In this document: piece by piece, positions 12,356 to 23,394 of the stretch | Position numbering within the stretch: the first letter of the stretch is position 1 | Layout of the letters: each line of letters starts with the position of its first letter | Assembly (NCBI GenBank): GCA_003255025.1 | Contig: QANY01013423.1 | Location: 1,973,779 to 2,037,778 of the forward strand | From: Datisca glomerata | Lineage: Eukaryota > Streptophyta > Magnoliopsida > Cucurbitales > Datiscaceae | DNA length: 64,000 nucleotides | Direction: 5' to 3' | Notes under the pieces: model-generated | Database searches by the model: none | What the model was told of the DNA's origin: nothing | What the model saw: the letters and a program-made list of their open reading frames with translations, nothing else | Program-made: the position numbers and the translations under genes

Positions 12356-14273
12356 TGTTGGAATATGTCCATAAAGTAGCGTGTAATAACTATTTATTTG
12401 TATTTAATCATTTCTCAAACATTAGTATTATTGAATTTTTATTAATAAATTGAAAGTTTTATTTTAAATTAAAGCGTGTTTATAAATTATTCAAGTCCTA
12501 GAACTTTTATCAATGAATGAAGAGTGAAGACAGAAGTGTCTTCAGACGAACTCTTTTGAGAAAGTTCAGAATGATATTCGCCGTCTTAGGATCGACCGAA
12601 AAATCAAATCTGATTACGACTGTTAGGTTGAACCAATGAATGCCAATCTTGGGGCATGAGAGTGGAGACTCAAACGGTTAACCTAGACATGTTATGAACA
12701 TGTTGAATAGACCGATAAAAAATTAGTTTAAAGCCCAAAACTGTTTACCAGCTCTAAATTTAATTGTTACACTTTAAGGGTATTTTCATAATTAACTTAA
12801 TCATGAGGTGAATACGTAGCTTGACTTAGTTAGTTGCAATCTTTGATATGTTAAATGAGTGAGTTCGAATTGGCGGGCAATATCTTAGTTGTTGAGATTA
12901 TAATTCAATTAAGTTGGGGTTACGTGATTCACAGATATAAAAATTCTTGTTGAAATGCAAAAACAACAATATCACTTTATGCTTTATTGATGGGTGTGTG
13001 AATAAATTAACCTGGCAATGTATTCAATGAATTGAGTCATTGATTAAGACTTATGAATTGTATGAGAGAATTCACTATTGTGTTTTTCTTATTCACAGTC
13101 AATAAAGGAGTTACGAAAATAATAACAAGAGGGGTAAAATAGTAATTTTACATTCCACTCTTGTTACTGATATTCACGATGAAAATTATGTTAAAATATT
13201 CTACGGACCGTAAATATAAAAATGGTTTACTTACATCAACTAGAAAACATAGCGCATAAATCGAGAGTTGATTTGGTATCGAACATATAGTAAAGTCGTA
13301 TGATGTGATGATTAAATAGGTCGAAAATTTATGGAGATAAATTCCCGGGTACTTGAATCTTAGCTTTGTCCATGTGGGTTCGTCCAATCTCAGAAATAGC
13401 TCATGAGTACATCAATAGAGAAATGAAGTAAATTGGATCAAAATGTGTTTTGGTGCCAAAGCATATTTCCTCCACCTATATGTGATGAATGATGCCACTT
13501 AATTAGTAAGTATGATTATTTGTATTGAACTTAATTAGTTTATTATTTTCTATTTGTTAGATAATTAGTAAATAAAAATTAATTAATTAATTAATTGATA
13601 ATAATCAATCAAATCTATCAATTGGATTGGTGAATCTCGATACAACTCAAACTCTAGGGAATATTACAATTTGCGGCAATTATGAATATATAGGATGAAT
13701 TTTTAGAAATTTAAAATATATGAGTATATTTGTAAATCTCAAAAATTAGATTTTATAAATAAATAATACCAATTTGATTGCAGATAGAGAGAGAGATATA
13801 GATCTCACATCAGATTTAGAGAAAAAGAATTTTCCCCATCCTTAGTGATTGACGTCGATTTAGAGAGGATTGAAGGAAAATATTTTATTTTTTCCTTCAA
13901 TTATTTTGAGAGCCCACACTCAAATTCCTACACAAACTTCTCGTGAGATATATTGTTGAATTAACAGGCGGTTGTTAGTGGACGAAATTTACAAATCGTT
14001 CTTGGAGTTCAAGTGCGTGAGTTAAATCCCGAAGCTTGAAGAACGTTCTAAGGAATTCCGCCAGTTCCGAAATTCTCCGATACAAAGTATAGGTGAAAAT
14101 TGTTTCTAACCTTATCTTCTCATTTAATAACGTATATGCATAATTGCACGTTGTTTGGTTTTAAATTATTTAATTCGATTAAATAATTTAATTGATTTTT
14201 TTATATTATGCCCACAAATCGTTTGTGGTTCAAATTTATTTTTAATTAAATTTAAAACCTACCGATCCTAGTA
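12356..14273 (+). mobile_element. Solo LTR, copia type (1.9 kb)
   Basis: It starts TGTTGGAATATGTCC and ends ACCGATCCTAGTA, a decayed form of an ACCGATCCCAACA terminus. It is flanked by an exact 5-bp duplication CTTGA (12351-12355 and 14274-14278). There is no internal coding region, so it is a product of LTR-LTR recombination. The LTR at 62848-64000 is the same family in reverse orientation (shared 'gagagcccacactcaa' and 'catgtgggt' blocks). Confidence 0.85.
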
Positions 14274-14870
14274 CTTGAACCCTTTAAGTAAATGTTTTTT
14301 ACCTGTGAGTAACTCGGACACCAGGTGACTACTTGAAGTGTTCAAGTAGTTGTTTATAACTACTTAAACCCTTTAAGTAGTTATTTTTATTATGCTAGTA
14401 AGCAATCGGGTAATTACTTGAGTCATTTTATGCATCCAAAAAAAGAGGAGAATGGGCTCGTCTCGCTGAAGGTGAAGAAGAAGAATGAGTTTCAACGAAG
14501 AAGAAGAAAAAGAATGGGTCTCGCTGAAGAAGAAGAATGAGTCTCGCTGAAAAAGGAAAAAAGAATGGGTCAGTGTCTTAGTGAAGATTCATAGAGTCTC
14601 GCTGAAGAAGAAGAAGAAGAAGGAGAAGAAGAAGAAGGAGAAGAAGAAGGAGGAGAAGAAGGAGAAGAAGAAATGATTTGATTGATTTGATATCGGGAAG
14701 TGCATATATATAATTAGTGAAGAAGATAATGCATTAATTTGTTTGATTGGTGACCGGGGCCCGTTTTTCTCATATTTAAGAAAATTGTATATTTTTTCAA
14801 AACAAACTTAAAAAGAATATAGAATTACAAATAACCCATAATTTTTATTCATTTTTCATGCGCTACTGAA
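14274..14870 (+). repeat. Tandem repeat with palindromes, right part
   Basis: It continues the pre-insertion repeat: tacttgaagtgttcaagtagt palindromes, then a unit start 'attacttgagtcatttt..catccaaaa', a GAAGAAG-rich tract (about 14470-14670) and the 'ctcatatttaag..aaataaccc' block also seen at 11965-12045. No gene is visible here or in the 230 bases that follow. Confidence 0.55.
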
Positions 14871-15102
14871 CGTTTTCAGATAATAAAATCAGGAAAAAAA
14901 ATATCATCCTTTTCTTTTGCTAATTTCACTAAGGCATATCATCTTTTAAGTAATTCCAAAGGAATGCCATAACTTTGGTCTTTTACCATCAATTGAAAAA
15001 TACTCATCCATACTAGTCCAATTTAAAAAAAATTTACTAAAACCTTTCAACTTTTATCATTAATCGAATAGACTCTCCATTCACATTTTTTCTGATACTC
15101 AT

Positions 15103-15700
15103 TGTTTATACATGAATTTTCCATCATAGACATGCCTAATGGGCTCACCCACCCTGATCGGACCCATGTGATTATTTACCTACAACCGTCAAGTCAAGTG
15201 ACAAGACTTGAACGGACCTTTACCGTCTTGAGAATGAATTAAAGGCATACGGCTTGGTAGTTTAGGATGAGGTTCATTGTATCGGTCCGCCACCACGACC
15301 TCCTTAGTAGGCTTTAGATGCATCGTCCTCTCTTTGAGGATGAACCTAGAGACACGTGGTAGCGTCCTATACGTTGGTTTTTACATAAATTTGGCTATCA
15401 TTGATTGGCCGTCATAAAATTAGGGTTTACCCCCCCCCCACTTTCTATTATAAAGCTGCTTAATACTCCTATTGAAGGGGGATACATTGATATTATCACA
15501 CACACTTTCGGGGGCTCTCTCCCTCTACCTCACCTTGGGACCCCAAAGAGGTGCATTTGCCAGCGGTTGTCAATGTCTGGGCCACTAAGAATGCTCATCC
15601 TTTCCTCCACGCTAGACCTTCATGTTCCCAAGGGTTTTTCCGATGACTAGATGACTCTCCATTCATGACTCGATGCGGTTCAAAATCCATCACCGAAACA
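15103..15700 (+). repeat. LARD 5' LTR
   Basis: TGTTTATACATG...CACCGAAACA. It contains the inverted repeat ccgtcaagtc...gacttgaacgg near 15190-15220 and a C-homopolymer at about 15431-15439. It is collinear with the copies at 19970 and 22801. Confidence 0.8.
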
Positions 15701-15701
15701 A

Positions 15702-15719
15702 TGGCGATTCCACTAGGGA
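15702..15719 (+). promoter_or_regulatory. Primer-binding site of the LARD element
   Basis: TGGCGATTCCACTAGGGA starts one base after the LTR. It resembles the TGGCGACTCC.CTGGGGA site that I associate with plant Tat/Ogre-type gypsy elements. The tRNA primer was not verified. Confidence 0.6.
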
Positions 15720-16030
15720 GTCGTCTGTCAAAGAGAAACCTCCATGAGGAAGGTCTGTTGTGTGTTTATTTCTTGAAATCAGTATGTTTATTTTTTTTCT
15801 TTGATCTCTTCATGGAAACTTGGAACCCAAAATAGAAGAGTGAATTTATGGAACTTAAATTTTTTTTGAAAGAATGTTTCACTACTTCATTAGTTCCTGT
15901 TCAAAAGGAAAAAATGAGTTTATTGTATGTTTGTGTATTCGGTCATGGATTTCGTTTTGCTTTGGATGGTTAAAAAATTTAAAAAAATAATAACAATAAT
16001 TTCCATTACTCAGTTCTGTTCTTGGTTGCC

Positions 16031-16294
16031 ATGGCTTAAAGTAAAAAAAAGACAAAGGGCAACAAGTTTTCTCATTTCTGTAACATTATTGAGTCTCTAG
16101 TTGGTAGAAGAAAACTGCATGTTGGCAAACGCCTGAAGGTATTAAACCAAAAAAAGGGCAACAAGTTTGGTTGTCTGTGTTTTACTCTAGGTTTAGATCT
16201 TTCAAGAAAATGGTTGAAAGGTTTGGAAACATTTGATCCATCTTCATCTTCACAAAATTTTGGACTTGTTTTCAAAGAAAATTGTGGTTTCTAA
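16031..16294 (+). pseudogene. Short Lys-rich frame of unknown function inside the LARD
   Basis: From ATG at 16031 the frame is open for 87 codons to TAA at 16292-16294, except for one TAA at codon 3. It is basic (S-K-K-K-T-K-G-N-K-F) and repeats a K-K-G-N-K-F block about 40 residues later. It ends with a Ser-rich stretch and F-K-E-N-C-G-F. I do not recognise a domain. It could be a decayed element-specific ORF or a captured host fragment, and nothing in the sequence decides between them. Confidence 0.3.
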
Positions 16295-16479
16295 AAAAAT
16301 GGCAAAAAAAAGAAAATATTGTACTGTTAGAACTAAACCGAGAGGAAAGGGATTGAGCTCCCCCTCCTCTTAGCGGTTTATGTAGAACAGGGGAAGGGGG
16401 AGAGCCCCTTTCCCCAAGGCGCTGACGATGTCGCCATCAACATCATGATGGCCCTGCGCCTGCTAGTGTCAGCATCTCG

Positions 16480-16612
16480 AGAATTCCCCGAGGCGCTGAA
16501 GACACCAGCGCCTGTTGGTTTGAATACACCAGAGCCTGCTGGTCTGAAGACACCATCGCCTACTGGTCTGAAGACACCAGCGGCTACTGGTCTGAAGACA
16601 TCAGCCCTCCAA
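16480..16612 (+). repeat. 24-bp minisatellite (about five copies)
   Basis: Units of the form ctgaagacaccagcgcctactggt repeat in tandem. They keep frame (L-K-T-P-x-P-x-G), so this may once have been translated. The local GC content is higher than in the flanks. Confidence 0.75.
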
Positions 16613-18102
16613 TTCTCAAATCGCAGACATTTTCACTAAGGCCTCCTCACCTTCTTCTTTTTTTCTCCGTAGGGACATGCTTCATGTGGTTAACAGCCAC
16701 TACGCTTGACTGGGAATGTTGAAGATACAGATTCACTATTATCAAGGCTTGAAGCTCAAACCTTTTGCAGGTACGACCGCTAGGCGTGGGGAGTCCCCAC
16801 GCGTCATCTATCAACAAAAAGGGTCCTAGGGACTCCTATGACTTGTTTCAGAGTCTGAGAATTCTCTCAGACGTACTTTCTTAAAATAGGATCTCTTCTT
16901 ACACTATGATAATAAAACAACGATATACGTTCTTATTATTTATTTGAAGAGTGGATGGATACATCAAGCCACAAATCGTTAGAATGATGCAACACTCAAA
17001 TCAGAAATTATTTTCAAGCTTCATTGTTATGCCTTCAATAGGAGGTTAATGTAATTATGGATCCACGTCATTGAGAGTGACATGCCAAGATTGAACACAT
17101 GACTTCCAAATACACCCACGTGATACCTATGTGGCGTAATGTTGTACTTCACTGGATCTATGACTAAACATACTTGAAGTTGATAGTCCCTAAAGTGTAG
17201 TATATATCTTCAGACTTAGTGACAAACGTTCGAAGACCCTTCCTTGCCTGGGAACAATATGGACTTATTATCGACGGAGATTTTTGATTTATTAATTAAT
17301 TCATCACAGAGATTTATGGACTTATTATCGAGCTCATCATGGAGATATCCAAATTATCCACTGACCTATTATATATATATTTAAGATTTATCAATCAACT
17401 TATTATGCAGGTTTCTTAACTAGTTATCTATTATCTGACTCATATTGAGGGGATTACTAGATCTATCATCTGACCTATCATGGGTATTCATGGATTTATC
17501 AACCCAATTATTGTAAGTATCTATGGAATTATTTATTATTTACACTGCCTCATGAGCTCTGCCACATGAATCTGAATAACACTTAAAGAGGGCTCTAATA
17601 AGCATATGAGGGATTCTAGATATATGTTTGCTATTCTATATTGACCTATAGTCTCTATGTCATTATTGAATTTAGTCATGGTAGAAAAAAAATGACATTT
17701 TTCTTTAAGCTTCAAGAAGAGGGGAAGATATCCATATATACATATTCCCTATGACGTATTCTACACTATTGTTTCTGTTTGGAAAATCTGCTCTTACAAC
17801 CAGTTTACTATTTTACTGGGAGATTCTCCTTCTGACCAATAATCGAGACAACAAGAATAATGACTTGTTTTCTATGAGAACTTTATCGTCCATAGCTACA
17901 TTACCATTGTGAAAAGGGCTTCTGGCCTCCTTTAAGTGTGTCAGTAATACCACATAGTGGAAATACTTTTCATGCTGGTTCTACACACCCATGGTAACAA
18001 GAAATTACCATGTCTTGTGCCTCAAGAAGAGTATTCCAAGTCGATTGTTGCCTCGGTGACAATAAAATCACCTTAATAGGTGGGTCAATGATTCATCGCT
18101 AA

Positions 18103-18415
18103 GTGCACCCGAGGTAACTACAAAATTACCACGAGGGGTGACTTAGGACTATTGAGCAAAAATCACGGCTAAGTGCTCCCGAGATGACAACAAAATTACC
18201 ACAAGAGGTGACTTAGGACCGTTGAGCAAAAATTACCACTAAGTGTATCCGAGGTAACGACAAAATTACCATGAGGGGTGACTTAGGGCTGTTGAGTAAA
18301 ATTCACCGCTAAGTGTACCTATTATAGGTAGCTAGGATTATGGACAAGAAAAAAATTGCCCTTAAGTGCACTCGAGATGATGAAAAACTTGTTACGAGGG
18401 ATGACTTAGAACTGA
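18103..18415 (+). repeat. 70-bp tandem array in the LARD
   Basis: Four to five units begin 'aagtgcacccgaggtaac' (about 18103, 18173, 18241, 18311, then a shortened unit about 18375) and share 'gacttagg..ttgag'. The spacing is close to 70 bases with scattered substitutions. Confidence 0.8.
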
Positions 18416-18489
18416 AAGATGTTTAGCATCGTAATTTTTACTATGACTTTTGTAGTTACCAAAATGAACCAAAAAATTATGACGGGTCT

Positions 18490-19155
18490 GTTATCCTGGA
18501 ATGCATCTAAGACTTTTAACCAAAGATTGTTCCTAAAACGCATTTAAAACATTTCAGCAAAGAATGTTCCTGATACGCGTTTAAAGACATTTCAGTGAAG
18601 ATTGTTCCAGAAAAGCACTTAAGACGTTTCAGCGAAGTTTATTCCTGAAACACATTTAAGACGTTTCAGTGAAGATTGTTCCTGAAACACGTTTAAGATG
18701 TTTCAGCGAAGATTGTTCCTGAAATGCGTTCAAGACGTTTCAGCGAAGATTGTTCTCGAAACGCATTTAAGACATTTCAACAAAGATTGTTCCGGAAATG
18801 CACTTAAGACGTTTCAGCGAAGTTTATTCCTGAAATGCGTTTAAAATGTTTCAGTGGAGATTGTTCCTGAAACGCATTTAAGATGTTTTAGCAAAGATTG
18901 TTCCTGAAATGCGTTTAATACATTTTAGTAAAGATTGCTCATGAAATGTGTTTAAGACATTTTGGTGGAAATTTTTCTTGTAATGCATTTAAGACATCTC
19001 AGTAAAGCTTGTTTCTGAAATGCAGTTAAGACGTTTCAGCAAAGTTTACTCCTGGAACGCATTTAAGACGTTTCGGCAGAGTACATCCTCGGGATGCGTC
19101 TAAGACGCCACAGTAAAGTTTGTCCCTGAAATACAATGAAGACATTTAGCAAAGG
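18490..19155 (+). repeat. 37-bp tandem array in the LARD
   Basis: About 17 units have the consensus ttaagacgtttcagcgaag followed by (a)ttgttcctgaaacgca. Tandem arrays near the 3' end of the internal region are known from Tat/Ogre gypsy elements. The same unit recurs in the second copy at 21425-21605, so the array belongs to the family and not to this insertion. Confidence 0.85.
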
Positions 19156-19927
19156 TAGTTGGACAAAACTTAGCCACCGTTGCGAAACCCTTCAAGGCGG
19201 AACTTGGCCGCCAAACGTGTTTGAAATATACAAATTATCTTGACTATTTTGATTTGCCCGTTATCGGAATGTGGCTTTAGTCGTATGGATTGAATCTTAC
19301 TTGGGTATTTATTATGGATGTGCTTATGGTAAAAGTCGTGTGTATGAACGATGTATATGTGAAGTAGAGATGCATGATAACGAAGCATGATAAAAATCTG
19401 AAGTACGAACGAGTATATAACCCTTTAAGTATTACCGTTACGAACAATTCATTATGCACGCGTCTTATTAGGCAACTTGATTACATTTTCGTATATATGT
19501 TTGTGCTTTCTTGAGCAATGTTGTGCAGGTTCCTACGTATATGTGTAAACACAAGTTGAATCGTCTAAAGATGACACTTCAGCGTGTTTACCTACTGCAG
19601 AGAAATTTCTTGACGAACTCTGCCATGGTTAGATTTTCTCTTAGGTAATATGTTGCTTTGATGTTATGTTGCGTTGGTTAAATTCCTCTCTATTAGTCAT
19701 TCTTCAGTGAATATCACCATGATCATACTTTTTTATTGAGTGAGGCCCGCTATAGCCAACTATTCCTTGCATCTTTTACTGGAGGCTAAATGAAAGTAAT
19801 TGTACATCATCATATCAACTGGGTGCTACAGCAACAAATATGACCTTACATGACTAATATCATAGTTGAACATCTCACAATTCAGTGGCTCATTAAATAA
19901 GATCACAACACACACTGATACTATGTA

Positions 19928-19956
19928 CAAGTTCAAATGCTACACATTTGAACTTG
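19928..19956 (+). other. Perfect 12-bp hairpin beside the LARD 3' LTR
   Basis: The arms caagttcaaatg and catttgaacttg flank a 5-base loop and end 13 bases before the LTR start. The truncated copy has the same hairpin (22756-22790) with a 15-bp stem that contains one G.T pair. Confidence 0.7.
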
Positions 19957-19969
19957 CACATGGGGCTAA

Positions 19970-20555
19970 TGTTTATACATGAATTTTCCATCCTGGACAT
20001 ACCCAATGGGTCCACCCACCCTGATCGGACCCCTGTGATTATATACCTACAACCGTCAAATCAAGTAACAAGACTTGGACGGACCCTTACTACCTTGGGA
20101 ATGAATTGGAGGCATGCGGCTTGGTAGGTTTAGGATGAGGTCGGTCCGCCGCCACCACCTCCTCGGTAGGCTTTAGATGCGCCATCATATCATTGAGAAT
20201 GAACCTAGAGACACATGGCAACGTCCTATACGTCGGCCTTTACATACACTTGCAATCGTTGATTGGCCATCATAGAATTAGGGTTTACCCCCACTTTCTA
20301 TATAAAGATGCTTAATACTCCTATTGAAGGGGAATACATTGATATTAACACACACGTATTTGAGGGCTCTCTCTCCATCTACCTCTCATTGGCAACCCCA
20401 AGGAGGTGCATTTGCCGACGGTTGTCACCGTTTAGGCCGTTAAGAATGCTCATCATTTGCTCCATGCTAGACTTCCATGTTCCCAAGATTTTTCCGATGA
20501 CTAGATGACTCTCCATTCATGAACCCGATGCGGTTCAAAATCTATCACTGAAACA
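19970..20555 (+). repeat. LARD 3' LTR
   Basis: The LTR is preceded by a purine-leaning tract (cacatggggctaa). It contains a TATATAAA box at 20299-20306 and is followed by CTCGT, the right target duplication. The copy C flank (CACGT) is similar. Confidence 0.8.
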
Positions 20556-21420
20556 CTCGTTAAGTTGGTCATGTGCATTTTTCATATGCTTGCCAGCAAT
20601 CAAATTTCACCTCGTTTTTTGTTAATTTGAGTAGATTGTAAGGTTTTGATAAGTTGATTTATTAACCAGTGTGGGGATTTCTTTTTAGTCTAGGATGCAC
20701 AAATGGATATAAAGTTTACAATAACAAAGTGCGACTTAACTCTGTAATCATATAAATTTGTGTTTCATTGCCTGAGAGTCACATTTTACTTAATTTATAT
20801 TAGGACAGATAAATAAAACCCTCTATCTTAGCATTTTTTAGTCTACGTTTCACATTAATGCATAAACTTTCATTTTTAAGTACAAAATGATCAAAAAATA
20901 ACCACATGTTACAATTTGTAATGGGAATAGGCATGTGAGCCACGTGCATAGGAGATTAACATAAAATGACTATATCTTCGCCATTTGAGAAATTTTCATT
21001 TTTCCACCATCACGTCTATCTAAACGTAAAGTAAAAAGAAAATGCTAGTGGAGAGGAGTCGGGATGGTTTTTTGTCAAGAGAGAGGAGTAGGGAGGTTGA
21101 AGTAGGAAAAAACGGTGAAATCTCTAAAAATGACAAAGATGTGGTATGTTTACAGTTACATCAATGTCAGAGCCACGTTCGTGGCACATACATACTCGCA
21201 TTAATGATTATAACAGAAGATTAATTTTGCATGGAGTGTGCTTAAAAACGTAAAAGCTTGGAGACTAAAGTGCCGAATTTAATATGTTGTGAGATTAAAG
21301 TATACGTACATATAATTGAAACTAAAGTGAGAAATATTTTTAGTTATAAGTTGTCACTTACCACCACTATTCCATGAAATTCTTTAATTATCCTCTAAAA
21401 ATTTTAAGATTGCTCCTACT
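20556..21420 (+). other. Spacer holding a probable inverted-repeat element remnant
   Basis: No gene. About 20830-20890 (ttttttagtct...ctttcatttttaagtac) and about 21238-21335 (gtgcttaaaaacg...gagactaaag...gaaactaaag) are weak inverted matches. Both resemble the ends of the intronic element at 46456-46909. I read this as an old non-autonomous DNA transposon; the boundaries are not clear. Confidence 0.4.
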
Positions 21421-21424
21421 TACA

Positions 21425-23394
21425 TATTCCCTAAGACATTTTAGCAAAGTCTTTTCAGCGAAGTTTGTTCCTGGAACGTTTAAGACGTTTCAGTAAAGTT
21501 AGTTCTTGGAGCGCATTTAAGACGTTTCAGCAAAGGTTATTCCTAAGACGCATTTAAGATGTTTCAGTGAAATTTGTCCCTGAAATGCAATAAAGACATT
21601 TCGGCGAAGGTAGTTGGGCGGAACTTAGTCGATGTTGTGAATCCCTTCGAAGCGGAACTTGGCAGACATAACATGTTTGAAATACACAAGTTACTATTGC
21701 TTTGCTCATTATCGTGGAATATGGTCGTTGTCGTATGGATTAAATCTGACTTAGAAATTTATCATGGATATACTTATGCTAAAAGTCATGAGTAACGACG
21801 GCGTAAGTGCAAAGTAGGGATGCACGATAAGGGTTCAAAGTAGGAACGAATGAGTATGTGCAATGAAAGTTTAAAGTAAGAACTGATGAACCATAAACAT
21901 TTGAAGTAGGAATGGGTATCCTTTAAGAGTGACCATCACAAATAGTTTAAATGGTCACATAAGCACGCGCCTACTTAGTCAGCTTGATTATATTTTCGTG
22001 TATATATGTGCATTCTTAGGCAGTATCATGCAAGTTCTTACGTATATGCGCTTTCATGGGTTGAAGCTCTAAAGACGACACTTCAACGTGTTTACCTGCT
22101 ACTGAGCAATTTCTTGATGAACTCTGCCATGGTTAGATTTTCTCTTTGGTAATATGTTGCCTTGATGTTATCCTACGTAGGTTAAACTCTTAATTGGTGA
22201 AACTCCTCTCTGGTGAGTTTTACTCGATCAGTTCTCCCATATCATTAATATTAGAGAGTGATGGTACATTTATCCATGACTCTAATGAATTATCTCTAGT
22301 AACGTTAAATATGTATGTATCGTTGAGACGTATCTGTCATATACGAGCATGAATTATCTCTGGCTCTATTCACTTGTCATGATACACTGGTATTTGAACA
22401 TACATTGTGAACATGCTTATGGTACATATATTATCATGTATATTCTCTTGTGCTAGCATTGAACATAAGGTTATGCATTGCTAGTGTATATATATTTCTC
22501 AGCTAGTCATTCTTCAGTGAATATCGCCATGATCAGACTCTTTATTGAGAGAGGTCAGTCACAGTCAACTACATTTTACATCTCTTACTAGAGCCTAAAT
22601 GAAAGCATTTGATAAAGCATCACATCCAAGTGGGGGCTACAGTAATGAATATGACCTTACATGACTGATTCAGTGAAGAATAAATCGCCGTCGCAATTGA
22701 ACATCTCACAATTTGATGACTCATGAAGCAAGATCACAACCCACACCGAGACGGTGTACAAGTTCAAGTGCTACGCATTTGAACTTGTACATGGTGCTAA
22801 TGTTTATACATGGATTCTCGCCCCTGACATAACCGTCGGGTTCACCCTCTGATTGGACCCCTGTGATTATTTACCTACAACCGTCAGGTCAAATGACAAG
22901 ACTTGGACGAACCCTTACCAACTTGAGAATGAATTGGAGGCATACGGCTTGGTAGGATTAGGATGAGGTTCGTTGTGTCGGTGCGCCGCCACGACCTCCT
23001 CAGTAGGCTTTAGATGCACCGTCCTCTCATTGAGGATAAACCTAGGGACACGTGGCAGCGTCCTATACGTTGGACTTTACATACACTTGGCAATCGTTGA
23101 TTGACCATCATAAAATTAGGGATTACCCCCACTTTCTATATAAAGATGCTTAATACACCTATTGAAGGGGTTGTATTTTTTTACATTTCACATTCATATT
23201 TGGGGGATCTCTCTCCCCCTCCTTCTCATTGGCAACCCCAAGAAGGTGCGCTTGTTGGCGGTTGTCACCGTCTAGGCCCCTAAGGATGCTCATCATTTCC
23301 TCCACGCTGCACCTCCATGTTCCCAAGGATTTTTCGATGACTAGACGACTCTCTGTTCATGACCCGGTTTGGTTTGAAATCCATCCCCGAAACA
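21425..23394 (+). mobile_element. 5'-truncated second copy of the LARD
   Basis: 21425-22800 is collinear with 19010-19969: a few 37-bp units, then 'gaatcccttcgaagcggaacttgg', then 'tgccatggttagattttctctt', then the hairpin. It ends in a complete LTR at 22801-23394. The 5' LTR and most of the interior are absent. Extra sequence (about 22190-22500) is not in the first copy. Confidence 0.78.
22801..23394 (+). repeat. LTR of the truncated LARD copy
   Basis: TGTTTATACATGG...CCCCGAAACA (594 bp), with a tatataaag box at about 23139-23147. It is collinear with the other two LTRs. Confidence 0.78.

Larger units (their letters stand above)
15103..20555 (+). mobile_element. LARD-like LTR element without gag-pol
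   Basis: Two similar LTRs (598 and 586 bp) start TGTTTATACATG and end GAAACA. They flank 4.27 kb of internal sequence. The target duplication is CTCAT (15098-15102) and CTCGT (20556-20560), four of five bases. A primer-binding-site-like sequence follows the left LTR. The interior contains no recognisable gag, protease, RT, RNase H or integrase, only a short broken frame and three tandem arrays. This fits a large retrotransposon derivative moved in trans by a gypsy partner; that partner is an inference. Confidence 0.8.

Noticed and set aside
15405..15650. Similar short plus-strand frames at 15405, 20263 and 23101
   Set aside because: They recur because the three LTRs are copies of one sequence. 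They have different lengths and frames at the end and no codon conservation beyond that.
18103..19155. CRISPR-like repeat array
   Set aside because: The units are contiguous with no unique spacers, the organism is a plant, and the same units occur in another element copy. These are retrotransposon tandem repeats.
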